Shown: positions 19,696 to 30,547 of the stretch, in pieces
How positions within the stretch are numbered: position 1 is the stretch's first letter
Layout: each line of letters opens with the position of its first letter
Assembly (NCBI GenBank): GCA_016927595.1
Contig: JAFGMI010000019.1
Coordinates: 1 to 64,000 of the forward strand
From: Melioribacteraceae bacterium
GTDB lineage: Bacteria; Bacteroidota; Ignavibacteria; Ignavibacteriales; Melioribacteraceae
Reading direction: 5' to 3'
DNA length: 64,000 nt
The notes under the pieces: model-generated
What the model was told of the DNA's origin: nothing
What the model saw: only the letters and a program-made list of their open reading frames with translations
Database searches by the model: none
Translations under genes and position numbers: made by a program

Positions 19696-20319
19696 TTAAC
19701 TATTGTCTTTATCTTCTTGCTCGTACTGTCGTATAATTTCTTTCTCCATTTGTATCAGTTCTCTCAGTCTTGATTCGAACACTTTAAATTTTTCCTCGCT
19801 TTCCCTGGCATTTTTTTTAGCCTCGAATAGAATTCTATCGGCATTTAACTGTGCTTCCTTCACAAGTAATATGCTCTTCTTTTTAATATCCGATTCCTGA
19901 GTCTCATCATTAAACCCTTTCGATTCTAATGAACTCACTTTATTTTGAAGCAGAAGAGTCTCCGAGACAGTCATACCAAAGAATCCCATAGCACCGAGCA
20001 TAATGGTTCTAAGCGAATATAAGACTAAGTTTTCCGTCAACAGGCGGTCAATTCCAAAGTAACTGTTGAACAATGAAACCATAATCAAACTTATAAAAAC
20101 ACCGGCTATCGATGTTGCAAACACTACTTTACCGCCGTGCTTCCAGCCGAGAGTCTTATTTATAAGCCAACCGCAGACAAAAGAAAACAACGACATCGTA
20201 AACCATACAGAAAAACTGTTAACATCCGATTGGAATATATCAGTGCCAAGAAAATTCGAGCCGAGCATTATAAATGCAAGTAAAGCCGGAACAAGATAAT
20301 ATACAGGCTTTCTTTCCAT
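19696..20319 (-). CDS. 4-TM protein with C-terminal DivIVA-like coiled coil
   Basis: Four hydrophobic segments followed by KKSILLVKEAQLNADRILFEAKKNARESEEKF. Confidence 0.6.
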   Translation of the reverse strand: MERKPVYYLVPALLAFIMLGSNFLGTDIFQSDVNSFSVWFTMSLFSFVCGWLINKTLGWKHGGKVVFATSIAGVFISLIMVSLFNSYFGIDRLLTENLVLYSLRTIMLGAMGFFGMTVSETLLLQNKVSSLESKGFNDETQESDIKKKSILLVKEAQLNADRILFEAKKNARESEEKFKVFESRLRELIQMEKEIIRQYEQEDKDNS

Positions 20320-21140
20320 TAGAGTTTTTTTATCACTTCTTTTATTATAGTTGTCATTTTCGGTTCGGCGCTGACGGCAGCCGCAATAATTTCTTCAACA
20401 TTAACCGGCTGCAGAGAATCCGGGAAACACTCATCAGTGATTATACTGAGTCCCAACACTTTCATTCCCATATGATTAGCCACAATGTTTTCAGGCACGG
20501 TGGACATTCCGACAACATCCGCTCCAATTTCTCTTAAAAATCTGTACTCTGCCCTGGTCTCAAGATTGGGACCTGGCACCGCAACATAAACACCTTTATG
20601 AACTTTTAAGTTATTTTGTAATGCAGCATCCTCAGCAAGTCGAATCAGTTCCTTATTATACGGTTCACTCATATCGGGGAAACGCGTACCGAACTCATCT
20701 TCGTTAGGACCAATTAAAGGATTATCCCCAAGAAGATTAATATGATCTTCCATTATCATAATATCTCCTTTCCTGTAATCAGGATTCATTCCTCCACATG
20801 CATTCGAAACCAGCAGTATTTCCACACCGAGTTTTTTCATCACTCTTACCGGATAAGTGATCTGCTTCATCGAATAACCTTCGTAATAATGGAACCGACC
20901 CTGCATTACAACAACATCTTTATTGTAAATCTTACCAAAAATTAATTTGCCGTTATGAGACTCAACAGTTGAAAGTGCGAAGTTGGGTAACTCATTGTAA
21001 TCGAATTCATGTTCGACGTCAATATCATTTACCAATCCACCAAGTCCCGTACCGAGTATAATCCCAATCTTGATATCCTTCTTGGTTTTCGGGCGTATTA
21101 CCTGCAACGTTTCATCAATCATCTCAGTTAGTTTAGTCAT
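20319..21140 (-). CDS. punA: Purine-nucleoside phosphorylase
   Basis: GIILGTGLGGLV, MQGRFHYYEGY, VSNACGGMNP, MSTVPENIVANHMG motifs. Confidence 0.92.
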   Translation of the reverse strand: MTKLTEMIDETLQVIRPKTKKDIKIGIILGTGLGGLVNDIDVEHEFDYNELPNFALSTVESHNGKLIFGKIYNKDVVVMQGRFHYYEGYSMKQITYPVRVMKKLGVEILLVSNACGGMNPDYRKGDIMIMEDHINLLGDNPLIGPNEDEFGTRFPDMSEPYNKELIRLAEDAALQNNLKVHKGVYVAVPGPNLETRAEYRFLREIGADVVGMSTVPENIVANHMGMKVLGLSIITDECFPDSLQPVNVEEIIAAAVSAEPKMTTIIKEVIKKL

Positions 21141-21673
21141 AGCAGCTTCTCCACTATCTCATCAACATCAGGCTCCGTCTCTTCTTTTCTCTGAGTTTGA
21201 GCTGTTGAACTGCTTTTTGACTCAATAATAACAGAAGATGTATCAAGAATTTTGGTTTGAGTTTCAATCATTGCTTTTAATTTGGACAACAGAATTTTTC
21301 TTTCCTCTTTCAAATGAAGAACATCATCATTTATTTTTTCAACTTCTTCTCTTGCTTTTTTAACAATCTGAGAGGCTTTTATCTCAGCCTCTTTAATAAT
21401 CAGTGAGTTTTGTTTTTTTGCGGATTCCAGTGCTTTGCTCGAAGATTCCTGCGCTGAAACCAAGGTGTTTTGAAGAGACTTTTCGAGTTTCTTATACTCT
21501 TTTATTTCCTCCTTATACTCATCGATTTCCTTTTTAAGCCGTTCACTTTCATCGAAGAGCGATGCAAATTCGAGTGACAGTGATTCGAGAAAAGTTCTTA
21601 CTTCTTCCCTGTCATAACCGCGCATCTCGCGGTTGAATTCCTGATTTTTAATATTGTAAGGTGTAAATCTCAT
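21137..21673 (-). CDS. divIVA: DivIVA-domain protein
   Basis: N-terminal FTPYNIKNQEFNREMRGYDREEVRTFLESL DivIVA motif plus coiled coil. Confidence 0.88.
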   Translation of the reverse strand: MRFTPYNIKNQEFNREMRGYDREEVRTFLESLSLEFASLFDESERLKKEIDEYKEEIKEYKKLEKSLQNTLVSAQESSSKALESAKKQNSLIIKEAEIKASQIVKKAREEVEKINDDVLHLKEERKILLSKLKAMIETQTKILDTSSVIIESKSSSTAQTQRKEETEPDVDEIVEKLL

Positions 21674-21678
21674 TTTAC

Positions 21679-22362
21679 TCAGCTATAGTTTCTTTCACCA
21701 AATATTGCCGTGCCTATTCTTAAAATCGTTGATCCTTCCTCGATGGCTGTTTCAAAATCATTGGTCATGCCCATCGATAATTCAGTTAATGCGTAACCTC
21801 TGCTGTTTATATAATTCCTGACTGTTCGTAACATACTGAAACATTGACGTATTATCACCTGATTATCGGTAAAAGGAGCCATCGTCATCAGACCTTTTAC
21901 ATTAACATTGCGGAGATTTATGCAGTACTCAACCAGAGCGAGTACATCCTCCTCACTTTTCAATCCATGTTTAGACTCTTCTCCCGATGTATTAACTTCA
22001 AGCAGAATGTTCTGGATTTTGTTAATCGAAGCAGCCCTTTTATTTATTTCTTCTGCAATAGTCTCAGAGTCAACAGAATGAATAAGAACAGAAGGTTTAA
22101 TTACGTACTTTACTTTATTTTTCTGAAGATGACCAATAAAATGCCAGTTAATATCCGAATCACATTCACCGGACTTATCTCGCAATTCCTGTGCTTTATT
22201 TTCACCGAAATCAGTTATACCTGCACCGTAAGCTTCCTTAATCACGGACAATGGATTAGTCTTTGAGACTGCAACAACAGTAATCTCAGAAGGATTTCGA
22301 CCTGTTTTCTCACAGGTTTTATTAACCTTCTCCTTCAATATTTTTAAATTTTCAGCGATCAT
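21679..22362 (-). CDS. yggS: YggS-family PLP homeostasis protein
   Basis: VAVSKTNP, FGENKAQEL, WHFIGHLQKNK, LSMGMTNDFETAIEEGSTILRIGTAIFG motifs. Confidence 0.93.
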   Translation of the reverse strand: MIAENLKILKEKVNKTCEKTGRNPSEITVVAVSKTNPLSVIKEAYGAGITDFGENKAQELRDKSGECDSDINWHFIGHLQKNKVKYVIKPSVLIHSVDSETIAEEINKRAASINKIQNILLEVNTSGEESKHGLKSEEDVLALVEYCINLRNVNVKGLMTMAPFTDNQVIIRQCFSMLRTVRNYINSRGYALTELSMGMTNDFETAIEEGSTILRIGTAIFGERNYS

Positions 22363-22429
22363 CTTAAAAAATTAAGATTGAGAATGTATCTCTTTTAGTC
22401 AGAAAAGTCAATTGAATCGGGAATAAAAA

Positions 22430-22452
22430 AGGGGCTATAAAAGCCCCGAATA
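22430..22452 (-). terminator. Rho-independent terminator downstream of nrdJ
   Basis: Inverted repeat ggggct/agcccc (22430-22447), followed on the minus strand by a T-rich tract. Confidence 0.75.
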
Positions 22453-22473
22453 AAAGTTGTAAGGATATTTTTC

Positions 22474-25400
22474 TTAACTACAGCCCGTAGTTGCACCGCA
22501 GGTTGTACATTTTAAACAGGTTCCGTTTCTTACCATGGTCATACTTCCGCATTCCGGGCAAATATCACCGGTATAGCCTCTTTCCCGGGCTTTAACTACT
22601 TCTTTATGCATTGAAAGAGCTTTAGATCTATCGCTGGCTCCGTTATCATTATCAACCATTACCGGCTCATAATCGGGTTCGGTTCTGTCAAGCTCAATCA
22701 TACGTTCACTAACTATTTCTTCGCTTTCGTAATCAGGTTCGACTATGGGCAGATGATCCGAAAACTTTCTTGATAATTCCTCTTCATCGACATGGGCGAG
22801 ATCATTTCTGCCAAGATAACTTACTGCCAGTTCTCTGAAAATATAGTCAATAACCGATGTCGACATTTTAATTCTCTTGTTGCCTGCAACGGGTCCGCTC
22901 GGTTCAAACCGGGTAAATACAAAAGCATCCACAAATTCTTCGAGAGGAACTCCATGCTGTAATCCTAAGGAAATAGATATAGCAAAACTGTTGAGCAGGC
23001 TTCTGAAAGCAGCGCCTTCTTTAGCCATGTCTATAAAAATTTCTCCAAGCTCGCCATTTTCATATTCGCCGGTTCTTATATAAACGGTCTGCCCGTTGAT
23101 TTTTGCTTTTTGGGTGTATCCTCCTCTTCTATCAGGCAGCCTTCTTCTCTTAGCGATGTACCTGTGAATAATTCTCTCGGCAATTTTCACTATATCGTTC
23201 TGTTCTTTCCGTTCTATAAATTCTTCAATATCTTCATCGGTTACAGAATTAAGCGGCTGCGATAGTTTTGAACCGTCTCTGTAAAGTGCATTTGCTTTCA
23301 GACCGAGTTTCCACGATTCAAGGTAGGCATGCTTGATATCATCTATACTGGCATTATTAGGCAGGTTGATAGTCTTTGAAATGGCACCTGAAATAAAGGG
23401 CTGTGCCGAAGCCATCATTTTAATGTGTGCATCGGTCTTAATAAAACGAGTTCCTTTTTTACCGCATTTATTAGCACAATCAAATACCGGATAATGCTCA
23501 TGTTTAAGGAACGGCGCTCCTTCTACTGTCATTGTACCGCACACATAATCGTTGGCAGATGCAATTTCTTCTTTTGTGAATCCCAGAGAAGAAAGCATGT
23601 CGAAGTTTATATCGTCCAGTTCCTCTTCATCGAAGCCGAGTTTATTCTTACAGAAATCCAGCCCAAGATTATATTTGTTGAATGCAAAACTCAGCTCGAA
23701 CACCGATGGAAGCATCGATTCTAATTTATTAATTGCATCTTCCGTGAAGCCTTTCGATTTGAGAGATTCGGGATTGATATGCGGACAACCCTGCAATGAT
23801 CCGGCACCTTTGGCATATTTGATAATTTCAGTAATCTGTTCTTTATTGTAACCGAGTTTTTCCAGCGCCGGGGGAATAGATTGATTGATGATTTTAAAGT
23901 AACCTCCACCCGCTAATTTTTTGAACTTAACGAGTGCAAAGTCGGGTTCTATACCAGTTGTATCACAGTCCATAACCAACCCTATCGTACCTGTCGGAGC
24001 TACTACTGTAACCTGTGCATTTTTGAAGCCGTGTTTTTCACCCAGATTCAAAGCACGGTCTGCATCCTCCCTTGCTGCCTTCAGCAAATCCGACGGACAG
24101 TATTTGGGATTAATGCCGACCGGAAGAATCGATAATCCCTCGTACTCTTCGCGGGGCACATTGTAAGCTGCTCTTCTGTGATTGCGTATTACACGCATCA
24201 TAGCTTCTTTGTTCTTTTCAAAATTCGGAAATGTTCCATGTTCGGCTGCCATCAAAGCTGATGTTGCATAAGCTCTCATGTGCATAATTGCGGTCAGAGC
24301 TCCACATATTGAAGCAGCTTCCTTACTGTCGTAAGGTATTCCCTGCCGCATTAATAAAGAACCTAAATTTGCGTAACCCAATCCCAGTGTTCTGAAATCA
24401 AAACTTTTCTGTGCAACTTCTTTACTCGGATACTGAGCCATGAGAACACTTATTTCAAGCACTACAGTCCAGAGTGTTGTGGCATGTCTGAATGCATTTA
24501 TATCGAATGCCTGCTGCTGTGTATTATAAAACTTAACAAGATTCAATGATGCCAGGTTACAAGCGGTATCATCAAGAAACATATATTCGCTGCAGGGATT
24601 GGATGCTCTTATTCTGCCGTCGTTAGAACATGTATGCCATTCATTAATGGTAGTATCGTACTGAAGACCCGGATCGGCTGATGACCAGGCAGCATATGCA
24701 ATATCATCCCAGAGATCATTGGCTTTTAACGTCTTGGAAGGTTTTGGAACTCTCCCATCTTTGGCAGCATTTTTTTTCTCAATCCGCCAGTATAAATTCC
24801 AGTCGGCATCGTTCAAAACTGCAGTCATAAAGTCATTTGTAACTCTGACGGAATTATTAGAGTTCTGACCCGAAACAGTAGCGTAAGCTTCTGAATTCCA
24901 ATCTGAGTTGTAAGTCGGGAACTCGATAGATTTAAAGCCCAGTTTTGCAAGATGAACAACTCTATCGATATAGTTTTGAGGAATTTTTGCTTTTCTTGCT
25001 TCAAGTACGGCGCGTTTTAGTCTTTTGTTTGCATTCTTATTAAACCTGTCGTTTTCCGGATGCTCCTGATAGCAGGCTTTCATGATATTGTTTAAATGAA
25101 TATTACAGAGCTGCGAGCCTGAGACCAATGCAGCAACTTTCTGTTCCTCTTTAACTTTCCAGTTTATGTATTCTTCTATATCCGGATGATCAATGTCGAG
25201 TGTTACCATCTTTGCAGCTCGTCGTGTTGTTCCGCCGGATTTAATTGCACCGGCAGATCTGTCGCCAATTTTAAGAAAAGACATTAAACCAGAGGATTTA
25301 CCGCCGCCGCTTAAAGGTTCGTCTGCTCCTCTTAATTCCGAAAAATTTGTTCCGGTACCTGAACCATATTTAAAGAGTCTGGCTTCGCGCACCCATAAAT

Positions 25401-26046
25401 CCATTATACCTCCATCGTTAACCAGGTCATCGGTTATCGATTGAATAAAACATGCATGGGGCTGAGGATGAGTGTATGCATCCAGTGATGCGGTTAGCTT
25501 ACCGGTTTTAAAATCGACATAATAATGACCCTGCGCCGGTCCGTTTATACCGTAAGCCCAATTCAATCCGGTATTGAACCACTGCGGACTGTTGGGTGCA
25601 GCGTACTGACTGGCAAGCATATACATGAGCTCATCATAAAATGCCCTGGCGTCTTCCTCTTCATCAAAGTAATTTGCTTTCCAGCCCCAGTATGTCCATG
25701 TACCTGCAAGACGGTGGAATACCTGACGTGAATCCGATTCAGATGAATACCTTTCTTTCTCTGACAGTTCCGATAATCTTTCATCATCTGAAACAGATGG
25801 CTGCAGCCATTTGGGAACACCCTTTTCATTAATTTTCTTTAACAGCTTTGGTACACCGGCTTTACGAAAATATTTCTGCGCAATAACATCAGTAGCAACC
25901 TGCGACCAGCTTTTGGGTACAGTTACATCTTCCATTCTAAATACTATCGATCCATCGGGATTTTTTATCTCAGATGTTCGTTTAACAAATTCAATTGAAG
26001 CAAGTGGATCCTGACCGGCTGAAGTGAAGAGGCGGGTTATTTTCAT
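22474..26046 (-). CDS. nrdJ: Vitamin B12-dependent ribonucleoside-diphosphate reductase (class II)
   Basis: [38 protein letters not shown] motifs and C-terminal [28 protein letters not shown]. Confidence 0.95.
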   Translation of the reverse strand: MKITRLFTSAGQDPLASIEFVKRTSEIKNPDGSIVFRMEDVTVPKSWSQVATDVIAQKYFRKAGVPKLLKKINEKGVPKWLQPSVSDDERLSELSEKERYSSESDSRQVFHRLAGTWTYWGWKANYFDEEEDARAFYDELMYMLASQYAAPNSPQWFNTGLNWAYGINGPAQGHYYVDFKTGKLTASLDAYTHPQPHACFIQSITDDLVNDGGIMDLWVREARLFKYGSGTGTNFSELRGADEPLSGGGKSSGLMSFLKIGDRSAGAIKSGGTTRRAAKMVTLDIDHPDIEEYINWKVKEEQKVAALVSGSQLCNIHLNNIMKACYQEHPENDRFNKNANKRLKRAVLEARKAKIPQNYIDRVVHLAKLGFKSIEFPTYNSDWNSEAYATVSGQNSNNSVRVTNDFMTAVLNDADWNLYWRIEKKNAAKDGRVPKPSKTLKANDLWDDIAYAAWSSADPGLQYDTTINEWHTCSNDGRIRASNPCSEYMFLDDTACNLASLNLVKFYNTQQQAFDINAFRHATTLWTVVLEISVLMAQYPSKEVAQKSFDFRTLGLGYANLGSLLMRQGIPYDSKEAASICGALTAIMHMRAYATSALMAAEHGTFPNFEKNKEAMMRVIRNHRRAAYNVPREEYEGLSILPVGINPKYCPSDLLKAAREDADRALNLGEKHGFKNAQVTVVAPTGTIGLVMDCDTTGIEPDFALVKFKKLAGGGYFKIINQSIPPALEKLGYNKEQITEIIKYAKGAGSLQGCPHINPESLKSKGFTEDAINKLESMLPSVFELSFAFNKYNLGLDFCKNKLGFDEEELDDINFDMLSSLGFTKEEIASANDYVCGTMTVEGAPFLKHEHYPVFDCANKCGKKGTRFIKTDAHIKMMASAQPFISGAISKTINLPNNASIDDIKHAYLESWKLGLKANALYRDGSKLSQPLNSVTDEDIEEFIERKEQNDIVKIAERIIHRYIAKRRRLPDRRGGYTQKAKINGQTVYIRTGEYENGELGEIFIDMAKEGAAFRSLLNSFAISISLGLQHGVPLEEFVDAFVFTRFEPSGPVAGNKRIKMSTSVIDYIFRELAVSYLGRNDLAHVDEEELSRKFSDHLPIVEPDYESEEIVSERMIELDRTEPDYEPVMVDNDNGASDRSKALSMHKEVVKARERGYTGDICPECGSMTMVRNGTCLKCTTCGATTGCS

Positions 26047-26327
26047 CTATATCTCCAAACTTAAAGTTTTTGGTTTAACAATGAATTTATTAATAGAATT
26101 TTGTTAAAATCATTTAATAAACGATGGAATATCTTCTTTCAAAAAGTAAAACAAATTAAATAAAAAAAATTCTTTAAGCAATTTATTGATGATAATTTAT
26201 AAAAATTGTGCAATCAGTTTATATATTTGTTCTGTTTTTAAAATAGTGAAATTAATTTTATAATAAAGTCTTGATTTTTTCTTTTATTTAACAGCCTCAT
26301 TTTATAAACAAATTTTTTGGAATCATT

Positions 26328-27866
26328 ATGAAACTTGAACGTTCTGCCGGCATACTTTTACACCCAACTTCGTTACCTGGTAAATATGGCATCGGTGATT
26401 TGGGTCACGAGGCATTTGAGTTTATTGACTTTCTTGTCAAAGCCGGACAGAGGCTGTGGCAGGTTTTTCCGCTGGGACCTACCGGATACGGCGATTCACC
26501 TTACCAATGTTTTTCCGCATTTGCAGGAAATCCGCTTCTTATTAGTCCGGAATTATTATATAAGGATGGTTTACTTACGGAAGAACAGGTTAATAACCTG
26601 AAAGAATGGAATCCCTCACACATCGACTTCGGCGAAGTAATTAATTATAAAACCGATTTACTTAAACAGGCATACGAAAATTTTAAATCTAACGACGGAA
26701 AAGTTGAAAATGAGTTTTCGGAATTTATAACTTCAAATGAGTACTGGCTTAAAGATTTTGCACTGTTCATGGCAGTCAAGAATTTTCACAAAGGTGTGGT
26801 CTGGACTGAATGGGAAAGTGATATTGCTTTAAGAAGAAAAGGTTCTGTTGAAAAGTGGACGGACAAATTACTTGATGATTTTTACTATCAGATTTTCGTT
26901 CAGGCAAAGTTCGATGAACAATGGCGCAGTGTTAAAAGTTATGCAAATGAAAACGGCATTAAAATAATTGGCGACCTGCCGATCTTTATCGCTTACGACA
27001 GTTCCGATTTGTGGGCGCATAAATCATTATTCAGTGTCGATGAAAACGGGAAACTTGAAACCGTTGCCGGTGTGCCTCCCGATTATTTCAGCGAGACCGG
27101 GCAACTGTGGGGAAATCCCTTGTACCGGTGGGATGTTATGAAGAAAAATGATTTCATGTGGTGGCGGCAGAGACTAACTAAAATGTACGAGCTGGTTGAT
27201 ATTGTCCGTATTGATCACTTCAGAGGTTTTGAAGCTTACTGGGAGATCCCAGGCGATGCGCCAACAGCAGTTACGGGAAGGTGGGTGAAAGCGCCAGGAC
27301 GTGAATTATTCAATTCAATTAAAAAGCATCTTGGCGATCTGCCGATATTGGCAGAAGACCTTGGCGTAATTACAAAACAAGTAGAAGAACTTCGTGATGA
27401 GTTTGGTTTTCCCGGAATGAAAATTCTTCAGTTTGCTTTCGGCGAAGGAATGGAGAAAAAATTTCTTCCTCACAATCACGTTAAAAACTGCGTAGTTTAT
27501 TCCGGATCGCACGACAACGATACTACACGCGGATTCTTCGGAAAAGAGAAAAGCAACGGTTCGGGAATTTTTGAATGGGCTCAGAATTATCTCGGATACT
27601 ACGGTGACGATATCAGGTTCGAGGTGATACGATCTGCGTATAAATCGGTTGCCGATTATGTTATTATACCGATGCAGGATATACTTAACCTCGGGAGTGA
27701 CGCAAGAATGAATTTCCCTGGCAAGCTTGGAGGCAACTGGACATGGCGCTTCAGAAAGGAGGATGTGAATGATCAACTGGCTGAAGCTTACAAAAGAATG
27801 ACTGATATATACGAAAGACCTCCGAAACCGGTTGAAGTTAGCGATATTGAAGTTAATGATAAATGA
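26328..27866 (+). CDS. malQ: 4-alpha-glucanotransferase
   Basis: GILLHPTSLPGKYGIGDLG, GDLPIFIAYDSSD, VRIDHFRGFEAYW, YSGSHDNDTTRGFF. Confidence 0.95.
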   Translation: MKLERSAGILLHPTSLPGKYGIGDLGHEAFEFIDFLVKAGQRLWQVFPLGPTGYGDSPYQCFSAFAGNPLLISPELLYKDGLLTEEQVNNLKEWNPSHIDFGEVINYKTDLLKQAYENFKSNDGKVENEFSEFITSNEYWLKDFALFMAVKNFHKGVVWTEWESDIALRRKGSVEKWTDKLLDDFYYQIFVQAKFDEQWRSVKSYANENGIKIIGDLPIFIAYDSSDLWAHKSLFSVDENGKLETVAGVPPDYFSETGQLWGNPLYRWDVMKKNDFMWWRQRLTKMYELVDIVRIDHFRGFEAYWEIPGDAPTAVTGRWVKAPGRELFNSIKKHLGDLPILAEDLGVITKQVEELRDEFGFPGMKILQFAFGEGMEKKFLPHNHVKNCVVYSGSHDNDTTRGFFGKEKSNGSGIFEWAQNYLGYYGDDIRFEVIRSAYKSVADYVIIPMQDILNLGSDARMNFPGKLGGNWTWRFRKEDVNDQLAEAYKRMTDIYERPPKPVEVSDIEVNDK

Positions 27867-27876
27867 GGGTTCCAAA

Positions 27877-28338
27877 ATGTTAGAGTTCTTTAAAAATCTT
27901 TTAAACAAAGAACCGATCCGTCAAGAGAATGATAAAAAATCAAGAAGCAGAACCGAGATTGTAACTTGTGCTTTGTTTATTGAACTGGCTTATGCCGATG
28001 ACGAATTCAACGATGAAGAAAGAGAATTTATAATAAATCTGATGAAAAAAGAATTCGACTTGAATGAAGAAGAGGTTCATGAACTCCTGGAATACGCCGG
28101 TGAAAAAATGGAAAAAAATATAAGCCTTTATGAATACACAGATATTATCAATACAAATTTCGATAAGACTGAAAAGTATTTAATACTTAAAAACCTCTGG
28201 AAGTTGATTCTTATTGATGGTAAACTTGATTCACACGAAGAATACTTTATAAGAAAGATTTCAAATAATCTTAATATGGAGCACCGAGACCTTATTTCTG
28301 CTAAGGCTGAAGTTAAAAAAGAGTTTAATCGGGATTGA
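27877..28338 (+). CDS. TerB-family (tellurite-resistance-like) protein
   Basis: ALFIELAYADDEFNDEEREFI...LILIDGKLDSHEEYFIRKI; start at 27877 with upstream GAGGG. Confidence 0.75.
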   Translation: MLEFFKNLLNKEPIRQENDKKSRSRTEIVTCALFIELAYADDEFNDEEREFIINLMKKEFDLNEEEVHELLEYAGEKMEKNISLYEYTDIINTNFDKTEKYLILKNLWKLILIDGKLDSHEEYFIRKISNNLNMEHRDLISAKAEVKKEFNRD

Positions 28339-28342
28339 TCCG

Positions 28343-28371
28343 AAAAACTTATTTAAGTACTATAAGTTTTT
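28343..28371. terminator. Possible bidirectional terminator between convergent genes
   Basis: aaaaactta/taagttttt 9-bp inverted repeat, AT-rich, overlapping the end of the minus-strand CDS. Confidence 0.4.
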
Positions 28372-29590
28372 TAACGCTACTAGAAAGCTCAGAAAAAAAA
28401 CGCATTAAATAAACGCCGCTTGACAGTATTGAGCAATCAACATTAATATTATACCGACCACATTCCAGAAAAGTATTTTTTAAGATATTAAGAACTGCTC
28501 TCCCCTGCAAATCGTAAATGTCAAGGTTTATACTGGATGCCGCCCGAATCTGAAAACATATGACCATACTGGAATTTACCGGATTCGGATAACAACCAAG
28601 AAAGTCTTCCTCCTCATTTATTTCAGAATTAACCGATGCAACTAAGTTGAAGTTTATTTTCAAAACATTGTTGTAGTATTCATAGGAGCCGTCGGTATCG
28701 ATCTGCTTCAGCCTATAAGATAAATTTCCTTCCACAGGATTGTTATCGTAATACTCGTAATACTTATGTGAGCTACTGTTACCGCTGCCCGGAACAAAAC
28801 CAATGCATTCCCACTCACCATATATATTGGAATTAAATGACGCAGAAGCACGTTCTATGTCGAAGCCGTAATTATTAATCTCAGTAGCTGTTCCCCATCG
28901 TAATTGAATACATTTGTCTGATTGTACTGCATCGAAGAAAATCAATTCAACAGGAAGAGCATCGTTATTCGAGCCGTTAAGCCGACCAGGTGTTGCGAGG
29001 TCATAGGATACAACAGACCAGTTGGAACCGCTTCCGGCTTCTTCGGGAGTATCTTCAGTAAAATGAGCTGATTTTCCCGCCCCAACAGGCGTTAGAATAT
29101 CAGCTTCTCCAAACATTGAATCAAAGTATGTTGATGGATTACCGTCGCCGTATGTAATTCCATGAATACCAGTTCCGTCAATCTTCATTAAACCGAAGTT
29201 TTCCCCTGTATTACTCAGACCTGAAAGATTCGAACCGCTTTCCAGAAATGTAGTATTGGTATCGGGTATTATAATAATACCATCGCTAAAATCGAAATCA
29301 TCTGCCGGCAAAATATCATCACGGTATGCCGCGTTATAAATTACAATTACTGAACCTTTGCCAACGATTGAAAAATCAGCGAAGTCTGTTTTCAATTGAA
29401 ATTCAATACTGGAGAAGGAACTGTCATCAGCAAAATATACACCGCGAATATCCTGGTTATCACTCGTTACCACCAATTCAATCCACTCTTTACTACTTTC
29501 TGCACCTTGCGAGAACTCATTAATAATAATATCCTGCGCTACGATTCGGGCTGAAAGAGAAAGAAATAAAACTATAATCTTGATCGGCAT
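28349..29590 (-). CDS. Lamin-tail-like secreted protein with T9SS type A C-terminal sorting domain
   Basis: Signal peptide; IIINEFSQG...KEWIELVV lamin-tail pattern; C-terminal CYPNPVNSSMVICFQI...DIYDLQGRAV...SGVYLMRFF...KKLIVLK. Confidence 0.8.
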   Translation of the reverse strand: MPIKIIVLFLSLSARIVAQDIIINEFSQGAESSKEWIELVVTSDNQDIRGVYFADDSSFSSIEFQLKTDFADFSIVGKGSVIVIYNAAYRDDILPADDFDFSDGIIIIPDTNTTFLESGSNLSGLSNTGENFGLMKIDGTGIHGITYGDGNPSTYFDSMFGEADILTPVGAGKSAHFTEDTPEEAGSGSNWSVVSYDLATPGRLNGSNNDALPVELIFFDAVQSDKCIQLRWGTATEINNYGFDIERASASFNSNIYGEWECIGFVPGSGNSSSHKYYEYYDNNPVEGNLSYRLKQIDTDGSYEYYNNVLKINFNLVASVNSEINEEEDFLGCYPNPVNSSMVICFQIRAASSINLDIYDLQGRAVLNILKNTFLECGRYNINVDCSILSSGVYLMRFFSELSSSVKKLIVLK

Positions 29591-29719
29591 GGTACCCTCC
29601 CCTTAATTGCTTGAATTAACCCGTGAAACAATTAATTGAATTTTACTGCAGTGTTAAATAAGAGCTACAGAACTATTTGGTAATCTGAGAACAGGGATCG
29701 GGGATATATATATATTCAA

Positions 29720-30466
29720 TTAATTTCCAGATAAATAGTTTTCTGAAGTATGAAATGGTTTGTCTGAGCTGACACGAGTAATATCCATAAATAATTTCGG
29801 CGTAGTGACTTTCAATTGTAAACCTGATTCAGCTTTGCAGTCAAGTATTGCATCCGAATTGCCTGCTGTTATAATTAAAGCAGCAGTATGCAAAAGAATT
29901 TTAATGTCAGAAAGAAACGATTTAGTCTCCTCATAAACAGAGTCGTACTTTATTAGCTCAGAAATTCCCTTCCCGCGATTTCCCTTAATTTGCCAGAGTC
30001 CCGTAATTCCGGGTTTCGATTTCAGTTTTGTACGGATAATATGCAAATCGGGAAATTTGTTACTTAGTACTGCAAGATCCTGATGAATCAATGGTCTCGG
30101 TCCTACAAAACTCATCTGCCCAAGTACTATATTTAATATCTGCGGGAGTTCATCAAGTCCGGTTTTTCTGAGCCAGCCTGCAAATGGTGTAATATCTGCC
30201 CCCTCAGATCTTTTAAGAAGAAAATTATCATTTTCAATATTGATAACATAAAATGTATTTCTATTCTTTATCGTTTTTATTTTATAAACACGGAATTGAT
30301 TGCTATGGAGAGTAAGCCTCCTGTATTGTGAATAAAAAGGAAGCTCTTTTAGTTCCAATGAAATAATAAATGCGAAGAAAATTATTAATATAACCGAGGG
30401 AAGAAATAAAAACAGCACCAACAGAAAATCCAGAAGAGCTTTTAATATCTTATACTCTCTTTTCAT
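29720..30466 (-). CDS. Undecaprenyl-phosphate-type bacterial sugar transferase
   Basis: GLDELPQILNIVLGQMSFVGPRPL...KPGITGLWQIKG motifs. Confidence 0.85.
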   Translation of the reverse strand: MKREYKILKALLDFLLVLFLFLPSVILIIFFAFIISLELKELPFYSQYRRLTLHSNQFRVYKIKTIKNRNTFYVINIENDNFLLKRSEGADITPFAGWLRKTGLDELPQILNIVLGQMSFVGPRPLIHQDLAVLSNKFPDLHIIRTKLKSKPGITGLWQIKGNRGKGISELIKYDSVYEETKSFLSDIKILLHTAALIITAGNSDAILDCKAESGLQLKVTTPKLFMDITRVSSDKPFHTSENYLSGN

Positions 30467-30547
30467 TTAGCAATGCTAAATATTTGAATATAAAATAATT
30501 AAATTCTTGCCAATGGCAAAATTAATTTATTAAATGATAATAAAATT

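Noticed and set aside
26047-26327. Possible cobalamin riboswitch upstream of B12-dependent nrdJ
   Set aside because: The nrdJ/malQ intergenic region is very AT-rich and lacks a recognisable B12 box (GCCACTG-like) on the minus strand; only a lone TATATTTG on the plus strand was seen.
27315-27908. 197-aa minus ORF opposite malQ
   Set aside because: Antisense shadow; no RBS or recognisable domain.
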